Origin: CAVSRC01 sp963830205
GTDB taxonomy: Bacteria; Pseudomonadota; Alphaproteobacteria; Rhizobiales; Kaistiaceae
Reading direction: 5' to 3'
DNA: 64,000 nt
NCBI GenBank assembly: GCA_963830205.1
Contig: CAWHLP010000043.1
Location: forward strand, 1-64,000
Part shown: piece by piece, positions 8,482 through 17,434 of the stretch
How the letters are laid out: the number at the start of each line of letters is the position of its first letter
How positions within the stretch are numbered: the stretch's first letter is position 1
Program-made: the position numbers and the translations under genes
The notes under the pieces: generated by a model
What the model saw: only the letters and a program-made list of their open reading frames with translations
What the model was told of the DNA's origin: nothing
The model's database searches: none

Positions 8482-9549
8482 CGGAATGCCAGATACGCCG
8501 CGGCGGCGTTGCGCAGCCACTTGAGGCGCCCGAACAGCCACAGCGGACCGCTCTGCACGACGTGGTCGGTGACGCCGAGCTTGAACTTGAAGACGCCGGG
8601 ATTGTTGGCCGGGTCGATCCCCGACAGGTCGAAGTAGCGATGCCCGCTTTCGGCGGTGTATTCGATCATCCGCCAGACCACCAGCGCATTGGCGCCGGTT
8701 GTCAATGCCTTGGCGCTGGAGGCACTGACCAGGCCGGTCAGCCGGTCGCCGCCCGAGTGGGCAAGCTTGGCGGCAACCACCTCGCCCTGATCGCGCACTT
8801 CGAGGATGACGTAGCGCGGATCGTTGACGGCGATCTCGCGCAGCGCCGCCGTATCGATGGCGACGTCGAAGCCCTTGCGCTGGGTCAGCTCGCCATACAT
8901 CGCGACAAGCGCATCGTAGGCGGCGTAGCGCTCGGCCGGCTCGACGACGATACGCGACGTCAGGTTCGGGTTCTTCTGCGCCCGTTTGACATGGCTGAAC
9001 CACTTCTTCCGGGTCTGCGCCCGAGCCGCCGCGAGGCCCTCGCTGGTATCGACCACCAGCGTGTACTGGGCGTGGTTCAGCGCCGGGATGAAATCCAGGC
9101 ACTGCACGGCGAGGATGGCCTGCCCGGTCTGGAAATGCTGGAAGTTGATGGCGACCAGATCGAGGCGGCCCGGCTTGATGGCATCGAGCAGCGCCCGCAT
9201 GGCGTGGGCCGCCACCGGCACCTCGTCGGTGAAGAACAGCGGACCGCCGTGGATGTAGACGAAGCGGACGCCGAACATGGTCCTGGTCTGCGTCTGCGCC
9301 ATGCCCAGTGGGATGCCGGCCTGGGTCCTCACCAGCAGCCGTTCGATGCGTCCAGCCGAGGCGCGCCTTGTAGGCGCCCCAGCCGCACGAGGCATAGATG
9401 TTGCGGCAGGGATGGAGCGCCAGTTGGGCTTCCCAGGCGGCATCGTCATCGATGCGCTCGACGACGTATTCCTCATGCGGCTCGATGGCGGTGGCCTCCG
9501 CCGAGGCATTGATGCTGGGCGCAAACAGGCGGGCGATGGTAAGTTGCAT
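8478..9549 (-). CDS. FemAB/GNAT-like acyltransferase of the polysaccharide locus, frameshifted
   Basis: Cytoplasmic acyltransferase related to FemAB/peptidoglycan-bridge enzymes, probably decorating the polysaccharide or its precursor. The C-terminal half has the family landmarks FVYIHGGPLFF, KKWFSHVKRAQKN, and YFDLSGIDPANNPGVF with the following FKFKLG. The N-terminal 65 residues (MQLTIARLF to YKARLGW) are in another frame. Removing one base around 9349-9354 joins them as RLGW-RIERLLVRT and restores 356 residues. Without that correction the N-terminal frame runs on artificially into the flippase. It follows the GT4 gene by about 18 bases and overlaps the flippase. The acyl donor is unknown. 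Confidence 0.72.
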
Positions 9550-9567
9550 GTGTCTTTCAATTCCCTG

Positions 9568-10698
9568 CTAGCCCGGTTGCGCCGGCATGTGGCCGTAGGC
9601 GCCGCGTTCGGCGGCGAAACGGTTGATGACCGTGCGGTAGTCCTCGACGGCGGCGGCCAGGCTGAAACGGTTGACCGCGCCGAGCGCCTGAGCCTGCTGC
9701 GCCTGCCAGGCGGCCCTGTCGTCGAGCATCGCCGCGATGGCGTCGGCCCACGTCTCGACGTCGAGCGGCGCCACCCTGCCAGCACCGGCCGGCGCCAATA
9801 GCTCGGTGGCGGCGGTGGCATGCGGCGACGACAGCACCGGTGTGCCGCACTGCATGGCCTCGTTGACCACGATGCCCCAGACGTCGCCGCGGCTGGGGAA
9901 GGCGAACAGCCGCGCCGAGCCGTAGATCGCCTCCAGCGCCGACTGATCGACATAGCCGTCGAATTGGGCGCGGACGCCGGCGGCGGCGAAGCGCCGTTCC
10001 ATTTCGCCGCGTGCCTCGCCATCGCCGGTCACCCGCACGGCGAGCCGCCGGCCGCGCTCGGCCAGGCGGACGACCACGTCGGTGAAGAACAGGGCGCCTT
10101 TGACCGGCTCGTTGAGGATGCCGCAGAACAACAGGTCGAACGGCCGCCCGTCATAGGAAAGCGGGCTCCGCTGCGGCTGCCAGCCGGGAAACAGGTGGGT
10201 GCGGACGATGCGTTCCGCCGCCATGCCGTAGGTTGCGAGGATCTCGGCGCTGGCATCGCTCGGCACGATGCCGAAATCCGAGCGCGCGACGATCGTGCGC
10301 CGGGCGAAGCGATGGACGGCCGAATGGGCACCGGGATCGGTGGCCGGCGCGCTGTCGGTCCTGACGCCGACCGGCACGCCGAGCCAGCGCGCCGTCAGCG
10401 CTGCCAGGATCGAGGTGGGCGAGAAGTCGTTGACGATGACCAGGCTGGGCTTGAGTGCGATCAGCCGCCAGACCACCGCCGGGTTGATATAGATGCGGGC
10501 GATCGCGGTGCGCTTCACCCTGAGGCCGGGCAGCACCTCGTAGTGATAGGCGCGCGCCGGCGGGATCTGCCACTGCCGGATGGCCTCGCGCTTGGTGCAG
10601 ACCAGCACATGCAGCGGCTCGGCCGCCGCTTCGCCGAGCGCCTCGTAGAGCAGGTGCGTATAGGGCGCCAGCGCGCCGGTCACGATGACGATCGACAT
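9568..10698 (-). CDS. Family 4 glycosyltransferase
   Basis: GT-B fold glycosyltransferase of 376 residues acting on the cytoplasmic face of the membrane. The C-terminal nucleotide-sugar domain shows the expected run: LLFCGILNEPVKG, then RVTGDGEARGEMERR, then FDGYVDQSALEAIYG, and the E-X7-E-like segment FPSRGDVWGIVVNEAMQCGTPV. The N-terminal acceptor domain begins MSIVIVTGALAPYTHLL. It overlaps the end of the deacetylase gene by 19 bases and lies in the same minus-strand operon. Donor and acceptor sugars cannot be read from the sequence. Confidence 0.85.
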   Translation of the reverse strand: MSIVIVTGALAPYTHLLYEALGEAAAEPLHVLVCTKREAIRQWQIPPARAYHYEVLPGLRVKRTAIARIYINPAVVWRLIALKPSLVIVNDFSPTSILAALTARWLGVPVGVRTDSAPATDPGAHSAVHRFARRTIVARSDFGIVPSDASAEILATYGMAAERIVRTHLFPGWQPQRSPLSYDGRPFDLLFCGILNEPVKGALFFTDVVVRLAERGRRLAVRVTGDGEARGEMERRFAAAGVRAQFDGYVDQSALEAIYGSARLFAFPSRGDVWGIVVNEAMQCGTPVLSSPHATAATELLAPAGAGRVAPLDVETWADAIAAMLDDRAAWQAQQAQALGAVNRFSLAAAVEDYRTVINRFAAERGAYGHMPAQPG

Positions 10699-11520
10699 GG
10701 CTCCTCGCTCCGGCTGTGGCGCGTGCGCGCCGAGAACGAATTGAACGGCAGGGCGCCCATGAGGACGTCCAGTTCATGCAGCGGCCATTCGGGCTCGACG
10801 ACGTGGCGCGGCATCAGCCAGGCGTCGGACGCGGCGGTGGCGAAGCCGCGCGTCGTGCTGAACAGCGAGACATAGCCGGCGGCCTTGGCGAGCCGCGCCG
10901 TCGGCTCGGGATCGAAGTCGCAGCCGGGCACGCCCCAGGGAACGGCGAAGTGGCGGGGCGCCTGTCCGGTGATTTCGGCAAGGGCATCTGCCGAGCGCCG
11001 CAGATCGTCGTTCAGCTCTGCCTCCGACAGGTCCATCAACCGGCGGTGCGCGACCGTATGGGATCCGACGTCCATGCCGTGGCTGCACCACGTCTCCAGG
11101 TCGGCGCGCGACATGTGAGTCACCCGCCCGCTGCCCGCCGAGCCAGGCGCTGACGACGAAGGCGATGGCAGGAATCTTCCGTTCGTGCAGTACGGGGAGG
11201 GCGACGTCGACCAGGTCGGCATAGCCGTCGTCAACCGAAACGACGAAGTAGCGGTCCCTCGCGGCCTTGCCGGACGCGAGGAGGTCGATCGCCTGATCGG
11301 CGCCGATGAAGCTGCCGTGACGGGCGAGGTAGTCGAGCTGGCGGGCGAAGCTCTGCCGATGATCGGCACCGAAATTATGATAGCACAGCGTGTAGACGCC
11401 GGCCGGTGCCCAAGCGATGCGCCTGAGCAACGACAGCGCCGCCAGAATCGCGCGCCGCGCCGCGGGGGTGTCCCGCAGCGCGTGCTTCAGACTGGTCGGC
11501 AGCACCGTGCCGTTGGTCAT
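10680..11520 (-). CDS. Polysaccharide deacetylase (NodB-homology domain), frameshifted
   Basis: Carbohydrate esterase 4-type deacetylase, about 279 residues after repair. The N-terminal frame contains YTLCYHNFG and motif 1 as VVSVDDGYADLVD (canonical TFDDG is varied to SVDDG). The C-terminal frame contains motif 2, GSHTVAHRRLMDL (metal-binding His pair), then HFAVPWGVPGCDF and HVVEPEWPL. The two frames join around 11122-11136, where removing one base gives AWLGGQRA-VTHMSRADL. No signal peptide is evident, so it may act inside the cell or need a different export route. Overlaps the GT4 gene downstream by 19 bases. Confidence 0.75.
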
Positions 11521-11568
11521 CGCGTTCTCGCCCGCATTGTGAGGCCAACCACCGGCTGCGCCGGCGGC

Positions 11569-13329
11569 TCAGCGGTGGATGGCTTCGGCGATCATGATGC
11601 GCAGCATGCCCGGCACGACGTGCCGGTAGCGCGGCCACAGCCGCTGCGGCTCCTTGGCCAGGCGATAGAACCATTCGAGCCCGGCCGACTGCATCCATAC
11701 CGGGGCGCGGCTCTGCAACCCGGCGAACATGTCGAGTGCGCCGCCGACGCCGACCAGCATGGTGCGCGGGAAGTGGCCGGCGTGGTTCGCCATCCAGTAT
11801 TCCTGCTTGGGCGTGCTCAGGCCGACCCAGATCACATCGGGGGCGGTGGCGGCGATGCGTTCGATGACGGCTGCGTCCTCGAGCGTGCCGGCCTCGCGCA
11901 TCGGCGGCGAATGCCAGCCGGCAATGGCGCCGGGGCCGAGCACCTGGCTGGCCTTGTCGATGATGCGCCGGGCCTGCTCCGGCGCGCCGCCATAGAAGTA
12001 GTGGCGCAGCGCCTTGGCGCGCGGATCGGCGAACACGTCGTGCAGGAAGTCGCTGCCGGCAACCCGCTCGACCGCGCGTCCCTTGAACTTGCCCACCCAC
12101 ACCGCCGGCATGCCGTCGGGCAGCGCCATGGCGCCGCTGTTGATGATGTCGCGGAGCTTGGCGTCGGTCTGCGCGGCGACGATGCCGTGGGCGCCGGTGA
12201 CGGTGATGAAGCCGCCGCCATGGCGCGACGCCAGATCGAAGAAGGTCGCGGCCGCGGCCGGCCGGTCGAGGCAGGAGAGGTGGACGCCGGCAAGGGCGTA
12301 GGTCTCGTGGGCCGCCACCGGCGGCCTGACACCGATGCGCTGCCACGGCTTGCCGCCGTCGCCCGCCCGGTTCTCCACCTGCTCGGCGATCCAGGCGTAG
12401 GTCTTGGTCATGCCGTCAACGAGACGGGCGGAAGGCGCCCAGCCGAGCTTTTCGGCGATCAACCGGTTGTCCGAGCGCCGCCCGCGCACTCCGAGCGGGC
12501 CAGGAATGTGATCGAGGGTGATGCGCTTGCCGGCGATTGCCGCCGCCATCTCGGCGAGCTGGTTGATGGTCACCATCTCCTCCGAGCCGATGTTGACCGG
12601 ACCGGCGAAATCGGGCGAGCGCATCAGGCGCAGCACGCCATCCAGGCACTCGTCGATATAGAGGAAGGAGCGCGTCTGTTGCCCGTCGCCCCAGACCTCG
12701 ATGGTGCCGCCGTCCGGCGCTTCGGCGACCTTGCGGCAGATGGCGGCCGGTGCCTTCTCCTTGCCGCCGGTCCAGGTGCCCTCCGGGCCGAAGATGTTGT
12801 GGAAGCGCGCGACGCGGCAGTTCATGCCGTAGTTGCGGTTGTAGGAGAAATAGAGCCGCTCGCTGAACAGCTTCTCCCAGCCGTATTCGCTGTCGGGATT
12901 GGCCGGGTAGGCGGAATCCTCCGCGCAGTTGGGATTGTCCGGATCTTCCTGATTGTGCGCCGGATAGATGCAGGCCGACGACGAATAGAAGACGTTGCTG
13001 ATGCCCATGCGCCGGCACAGGTCGACGACGTTGAGGTTGATCGTCGCCGAATTGTGCATGACGTCGGCGTCGTGCTCGCCGGTGAAGATGTAGCCGGCGC
13101 CGCCCATGTCGGCGGCGAGCTGGTAGACCTCGTCGAACGGGCGGTCGATGACCCGGCGGCAGACCTCCTGGTCGCGCAGGTCGCCGATGACGAAATCGTC
13201 GGCGTTGGTCGGCGAGAACTCAGGATATTTGAGGTCGACGCCCCTGACCCAGAAGCCCTCATTGCTGAGACGGGTGACAAGATGGCTGCCGATGAACCCG
13301 CCAGCGCCCAAAACCAATGCGGTTTTCAT
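11569..13329 (-). CDS. Fusion: NAD-dependent sugar epimerase (GME-like) + WecG/TagA/CpsF glycosyltransferase
   Basis: 586 residues with two complete enzyme modules. Residues 1 to about 325 form an extended SDR epimerase: NAD loop GAGGFIGSH, AADMGGAGYIF, YSSSACIYP, catalytic YGWEK, and RFHNIFGPEGTWTGGKEK. These are closest to GDP-mannose 3,5-epimerase-like enzymes. From about residue 350 a GT26 (WecG/TagA/CpsF) domain follows: FITVTGAHGIV, then FYGGAPEQA, then PDVIWVGLSTPKQEYWM, then GVGGALDMFAG and the FYRLAKEPQRLWPRY tail. The start at 13327-13329 is chosen for its gcaggagg Shine-Dalgarno; an upstream in-frame start would add 15 unlikely residues. The fusion would put sugar-nucleotide synthesis and transfer in one chain. 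Because nearby genes carry one-base insertions, an artificial join cannot be excluded. Confidence 0.78.
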   Translation of the reverse strand: MKTALVLGAGGFIGSHLVTRLSNEGFWVRGVDLKYPEFSPTNADDFVIGDLRDQEVCRRVIDRPFDEVYQLAADMGGAGYIFTGEHDADVMHNSATINLNVVDLCRRMGISNVFYSSSACIYPAHNQEDPDNPNCAEDSAYPANPDSEYGWEKLFSERLYFSYNRNYGMNCRVARFHNIFGPEGTWTGGKEKAPAAICRKVAEAPDGGTIEVWGDGQQTRSFLYIDECLDGVLRLMRSPDFAGPVNIGSEEMVTINQLAEMAAAIAGKRITLDHIPGPLGVRGRRSDNRLIAEKLGWAPSARLVDGMTKTYAWIAEQVENRAGDGGKPWQRIGVRPPVAAHETYALAGVHLSCLDRPAAAATFFDLASRHGGGFITVTGAHGIVAAQTDAKLRDIINSGAMALPDGMPAVWVGKFKGRAVERVAGSDFLHDVFADPRAKALRHYFYGGAPEQARRIIDKASQVLGPGAIAGWHSPPMREAGTLEDAAVIERIAATAPDVIWVGLSTPKQEYWMANHAGHFPRTMLVGVGGALDMFAGLQSRAPVWMQSAGLEWFYRLAKEPQRLWPRYRHVVPGMLRIMIAEAIHR

Positions 13330-13587
13330 GACCTGCGCCTCCTGCTTTTTGAAGTGGTTGCCGAACAATACCAAGCAGGTGAATTGAGCAGCAATTAACT
13401 ATTGATTGTCCGCCAACAAAGCTCCTGTTAAGCTTAATCCCGGAACGGAGTGGTCGTGAATTTTAAAAAGGTGGGCGCAAAACAGAAAAGAAGGCGAGGA
13501 CGTTTGAGACAATAGGATGCAGTTACGTAAAACGGCGCTACCGTCCACGCATAAAGACATGAAATCAGCCCTGACATCCTCAAAGAA
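13330..13587. other. AT-richer intergenic region before the epimerase-GT26 gene
   Basis: About 260 bases separate two minus-strand polysaccharide genes. The sequence is much more AT-rich than its neighbours (for example around 13385-13480), as expected for a promoter for the downstream minus-strand operon. No gene was seen and no specific operator could be named. Confidence 0.4.
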
Positions 13588-14820
13588 TTACAGCAGCCCG
13601 GCGGTCTCCTCTGTCTGGTGGATGGCGAAGGATGCCGTGTCCGTGGCGCCGGACAGGCCGGCCGCGCGGCGCGAAGCGATCGCTTCGGCGTAGATGGCTT
13701 CGAGGCTGGCGAGCGCCGCCTCTGCGGTGTAGCGCGCACGGTAGGTCTGCCGCGCTGCGGCGCCGCGAGCGGCGGCTTCGATGGGATCGCTGAGCGCGCG
13801 GTCGATGGCGGCGGCGAGCTCCGCCGGATCGCCGGGATTGACCAGCCAGCCCGTCCGCCCGTCCTCGACGATCTCGGCCAGCGCGCCGATGCGCGAGGCG
13901 ATCACCGGCGTGCCGGCGGCAAAGGCCTCGGCCACGGTGACGGGGAAACCCTCGAACCAGATCGACGGCATGACCAGCGCGCGGGCGCGGGCCATGACAG
14001 CGCGCACGTCGGCGCGCGGCAGCGCGCCGAGGAAGCGCACCGTGTCCGGCGCCACGGCAGCGAGCCGGGCGGCCTCTGGCCCGTCGCCGACGATCGTGAT
14101 CGGCACCCGCGTCAGGCGTGCCGCCGCGATGAGGTGGTCGACGCCTTTCTCCGGGCTGAGACGCCCGACGAAGAGGACGCCGGCACGCTCCGCCGTCTCG
14201 CCGCCGGCGAGGTCGGCGACGGCGTTCGGCTTGACCGCGATGCGCTCGGCCGGCAGGCCGGCGCGCACGAAGATGTCGCGGGCGAAGTTGGAGAGAACGA
14301 TGAAGCGGTCGACATGGCGCTGCCATGTCTGCTCGCGCCTGTGGGTGGCGATCATGTGCGCCAGCGCCGCCGAGCCGGCGAACGAGCCGCGATAGCAGCG
14401 GTGGGCGACGGCGTGGAGGCTCGACCCGGTGAGGCAGAGTTCGCAGGGACGGCCGGCGCGCATCAGGAGCCCGTTGGCGCAGGTGATGCGGAAATTGTGC
14501 AGGGTCTGCACCGTCGCCGGCCCGAGGGCGCGCACGCGGGCATGCACCCTGGGCGAGATCAGCGGAAAGAAGTTGTGGACGTGGACCACATCGGGCGCGA
14601 AGCGGCGGACGGCATCGCTGATGCGCTCGCCCGTCAGCGGGCCGTCGGCGACGCCAAGCGCGGCACGCGCCTTGTCGGCAAAGCCGACGATGGCGTCGTT
14701 GGAGACGATGACGGTGTCGACCTCATGGCCGCCGGCACGCAGCAAGGCGATCTCGTCGTCGGCGACCGAATCCTCGCCGCCGCGCTGCTGGTAGCGGTTG
14801 TGGACGACGAGGATCCTCAT
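13588..14820 (-). CDS. Family 4 glycosyltransferase
   Basis: GT-B glycosyltransferase of 410 residues. The N terminus is MRILVVHNRYQQRGGEDSV, the common start of this subgroup, with the glycine-rich acceptor loop. The donor-binding half shows VLFVGRLSPEKGVDHLI, then TIVGDGPEAARL, then RFLGALPRADVRAVM, then the E-X7-E motif region WFEGFPVTVAEAFAAGTPVI. It lies 13 bases downstream of the sugar-phosphate transferase gene on the same strand, so it probably adds the second or a later sugar of the repeat unit. Sugar specificity unknown. Confidence 0.88.
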   Translation of the reverse strand: MRILVVHNRYQQRGGEDSVADDEIALLRAGGHEVDTVIVSNDAIVGFADKARAALGVADGPLTGERISDAVRRFAPDVVHVHNFFPLISPRVHARVRALGPATVQTLHNFRITCANGLLMRAGRPCELCLTGSSLHAVAHRCYRGSFAGSAALAHMIATHRREQTWQRHVDRFIVLSNFARDIFVRAGLPAERIAVKPNAVADLAGGETAERAGVLFVGRLSPEKGVDHLIAAARLTRVPITIVGDGPEAARLAAVAPDTVRFLGALPRADVRAVMARARALVMPSIWFEGFPVTVAEAFAAGTPVIASRIGALAEIVEDGRTGWLVNPGDPAELAAAIDRALSDPIEAAARGAAARQTYRARYTAEAALASLEAIYAEAIASRRAAGLSGATDTASFAIHQTEETAGLL

Positions 14821-14833
14821 GGCGCCCGCCCGC

Positions 14834-16273
14834 TCAGGTCGCGTTGCGGTAGGCGCGCGGCGAAATCGGCGTCATCAGCGTGATGTAGATGTCGAACCAC
14901 AGCGACCAGTTCTCGATGTAGTAGAGGTCGTGCGCGACGCGCGCTTCCATCTTCTCGCTGCTGTCGGTGATGCCGCGCAGGCCGTTGATCTGCGCCCAGC
15001 CGGTGATGCCCGGCTTGACGTTGTGGCGGCGGGCGTAGAGGGCGATCTTCTCCTGGTACTCGTCGTCCATCTTGAGCGCGTGCGGCCGCGGCCCGACGAT
15101 CGACATGGAGCCGGCAAGCACGTTGAGAAGCTGGGGCAGCTCGTCGATGTTCCACCGGCGCAGGAAGCGGCCGAGGCGCGTCACCCGCGCATCGTTGGCC
15201 GTCACCTGATGGCTCATGTCGTCTTCCATCGTCATCATGGTGCGGAACTTGATGATGCGGAACACCCGGTTGTTGAAGCCGAGGCGGCGCTGGAAAAAGA
15301 GGGCAGGGCCGGGGCTGTCGAGGCGGATGAGCAGCGCGACAAGCAGCAGGACGGGCGCCAGCACGACCAGCGCCAGCGACGCCACGGTGATGTCGAACAG
15401 CCGCTTGGCCAAGCGCTTGCCGCGGCTGAGCGGCGCCCGCTCGAGCCTCAGGCAGGGCGCGTTGGCGAGCCGCGAGATGGCGATGGCGCCGAAACGTTCG
15501 AGGTCGTGCTCGGGGCCGAGATAGATCGACGCCGGCACCGACAGGAAGGCCTGCGCCAGACCGTCGATCGCCTTGCGGTACGACCACGGCAGCAGGAGCA
15601 GGATATCCTCGACATTGAGGGCGCGCGCCCGCTCCACCGCATGGGCCACGGTCGCCGTGAGGTCCCCGGCCCCCGTTTCCGTCGGCACCGGCAGCCTGAC
15701 CACTTCGGCGATGCGCATGCCCGAGCGGGCGGGATCGTAGCGGCGCTCGAAGCTCGTCAGTTCCGATTCAAGCCCGACCACCAGCACGCGATGCTCCACC
15801 AGCCAGCCGGTGCGATAGCCGTGGCGCGCCGCGGCGATGAAGATCATGCGGATGGCGGCCAGCGCGGCGAAGCCGATGACATAGAAGGTGATCGCCGAGC
15901 CGCGCGAGATATCGGCACTGGTCTTGGTCAGGAAGGCGACCAGCAGGAACATGGCCAGCCCGACGTTCCAGCTGACGAAGGTGATGGCGAGGCTCTTGCG
16001 GTAGGTCTCGTCGGGCGACAGCCGGTACTGGTCCCTGAGCACCTGGTGCAGCACGAAGAACAGGCCGACGATGGCGCCGCGCTCGCCATAGACAACCATG
16101 TCGGGGATGTCGCCGTAATAAGCCAGGTTGTAGGCGCCGCCGGCGATCGCCGCCATTGCCGCCAGAGCGAGAAACTCGCAGCAGCCGAGCGCCGCGGCGG
16201 CGAGCCGGGCAGGGACGAATGGCTTGGCCGGATAGGAGCGGCTTGCACCGGCAACGTCGGTGACGGAGACCAT
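14834..16273 (-). CDS. Undecaprenyl-phosphate sugar-1-phosphate transferase (polyprenyl glycosylphosphotransferase, WcaJ/ExoY class)
   Basis: Initiating enzyme of exopolysaccharide synthesis, 479 residues, transferring a hexose-1-phosphate to undecaprenyl phosphate. The N-terminal half has four to five hydrophobic spans and a soluble CoA-binding-like domain. The C-terminal bacterial sugar transferase domain (about 280-479) has the membrane hairpin (RLFDITVASLALVVLAPV), FFQRRLGFNNRVFRIIKFRTM, then LPQLLNVLAGSMSIVGPRPH and PGITGWAQINGLRG. It heads the minus-strand operon, divergent from a methyltransferase gene across a region with an 8-bp dyad. The Shine-Dalgarno is weak, but the start matches the expected N terminus. 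Confidence 0.9.
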   Translation of the reverse strand: MVSVTDVAGASRSYPAKPFVPARLAAAALGCCEFLALAAMAAIAGGAYNLAYYGDIPDMVVYGERGAIVGLFFVLHQVLRDQYRLSPDETYRKSLAITFVSWNVGLAMFLLVAFLTKTSADISRGSAITFYVIGFAALAAIRMIFIAAARHGYRTGWLVEHRVLVVGLESELTSFERRYDPARSGMRIAEVVRLPVPTETGAGDLTATVAHAVERARALNVEDILLLLPWSYRKAIDGLAQAFLSVPASIYLGPEHDLERFGAIAISRLANAPCLRLERAPLSRGKRLAKRLFDITVASLALVVLAPVLLLVALLIRLDSPGPALFFQRRLGFNNRVFRIIKFRTMMTMEDDMSHQVTANDARVTRLGRFLRRWNIDELPQLLNVLAGSMSIVGPRPHALKMDDEYQEKIALYARRHNVKPGITGWAQINGLRGITDSSEKMEARVAHDLYYIENWSLWFDIYITLMTPISPRAYRNAT

Positions 16274-16381
16274 GCTTTTTGAACGGTTTCTTGTCCCGAC
16301 CCGAGGGTCAGGAATTGCTGTGCCGCAGCCGGTTAAAAGTTAAGAATTGGTAGCCCCGACAAGCAACGGGCAACTTAACTC

Positions 16382-16399
16382 TTGGTTAAGATTAACCAA
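16382..16399. promoter_or_regulatory. Perfect dyad in the divergent exopolysaccharide promoter
   Basis: TTGGTTAA-ga-TTAACCAA is a perfect 8-bp inverted repeat with a 2-base spacer. It sits in an AT-rich stretch between the divergent sugar-phosphate transferase and methyltransferase genes. Further TTAA-containing half-site-like elements (gttaaaagttaag, aacttaactc) lie just to its left. It is a good candidate operator, but no regulator can be assigned from sequence. Confidence 0.5.
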
Positions 16400-16480
16400 T
16401 CCTTTGATTTCCTGTGCGTAGTGTCGGCGCCTCACGCTAGGTAGGCTGATGGGGTGCATGGGTCTCAGCCGAGAGCGACG

Positions 16481-17416
16481 ATGAATCAAAGCCTGCGCAA
16501 GATGACCAAGGGCCTCGTCAGCGAGATGCACCGGACCGCGCTCAAGGCCGGCATCGTGGTGCTGCCCAACCACTTCTACGCACCGGTTGCCGACGTCCAT
16601 GAGCTCCGCCGGACGCAGTCGTCGTGGGCGCGGCGCTCATCGATGCTCGGCGTCGATGTCGACCTGGCGCGGCAGATCGCGGCGCTCAACGACATGGTGC
16701 TGCCGTTCGAGCCCGAATACCGCGGCAACGCCACCTACAGCGAGGGCGTCGCCGGCGGGGCAGGGCCCGGCTTCGGCTACATCGAGGCGCAGGCGCTGCA
16801 TGGTGTGCTGCGCAGCCTCAAGCCGCGCCGGATCATCGAGGTCGGCTCCGGCGTGTCGACCCATTGCGCCATGCATGCCGTCGGCTTGAACGCCAAGGAG
16901 GGGCGGCCGGCGACCATCACCTGCATCGAGCCCTATCCGAGCGCATTCCTTCAGCAGGCCGCGGCGACCGGCGCCGTGGAGCTGGTCAAGTCGCCGGTCC
17001 AGGCGCTCGACCCGGACTTCTTCCTGGGGCTCGAAGCCGGCGATCTGCTCTTCATCGATTCCACCCACGCGGTGAAGCCGGGCGGCGACGTCGTCTATCT
17101 CTATCTGGAGGTGCTGCCGCGGCTGAAGCCCGGGGTCACCGTCCACATCCACGACATCTATCTGCCCTACGTCTATCAGCGCGACGTCTTGAGCGCGCTC
17201 TTCCAGTGGTCGGAAACGGCGCTGCTCCAGGCGCTGCTCACCAACAACGCCCACCTGTCGATCGTCTTCTGCCTGAGCCAATTGCACTACGATGCGCCGG
17301 AGACGCTGGCGGCCGTCTTCCCGGAATACGACCCGCAGCCGGCCGCGGACGGCCTTGTCGAACCGGGCGCACCGGGGCATTTCCCGGCATCGATCTATCT
17401 CAAGACCTTGCCCTGA
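16481..17416 (+). CDS. Class I SAM-dependent methyltransferase-like protein of the polysaccharide locus
   Basis: 311-residue cytoplasmic protein with a Rossmann methyltransferase core. Motif I is RRIIEVGSGVSTHCAMHA; the acidic strand-2 region is ITCIEPYPSAFL; the strand-4 motif is GDLLFIDSTHAVKPGGDV, followed by LPRLKPGVTVHIHDIY. This pattern (family Methyltransf_24-like) is common in genes next to polysaccharide clusters. The ATG at 16481 is preferred over an in-frame GTG at 16454, because the intervening nine residues look non-native. It is the only plus-strand gene inside the locus and is transcribed divergently from the initiating transferase. Substrate unknown. Confidence 0.75.
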   Translation: MNQSLRKMTKGLVSEMHRTALKAGIVVLPNHFYAPVADVHELRRTQSSWARRSSMLGVDVDLARQIAALNDMVLPFEPEYRGNATYSEGVAGGAGPGFGYIEAQALHGVLRSLKPRRIIEVGSGVSTHCAMHAVGLNAKEGRPATITCIEPYPSAFLQQAAATGAVELVKSPVQALDPDFFLGLEAGDLLFIDSTHAVKPGGDVVYLYLEVLPRLKPGVTVHIHDIYLPYVYQRDVLSALFQWSETALLQALLTNNAHLSIVFCLSQLHYDAPETLAAVFPEYDPQPAADGLVEPGAPGHFPASIYLKTLP

Positions 17417-17434
17417 CGTCTGGGTGCGCTTCGC

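Noticed and set aside
13375..13587. A small gene in the AT-rich gap
   Set aside because: Frames here are short, have poor starts and no recognisable product; the composition fits a promoter region.
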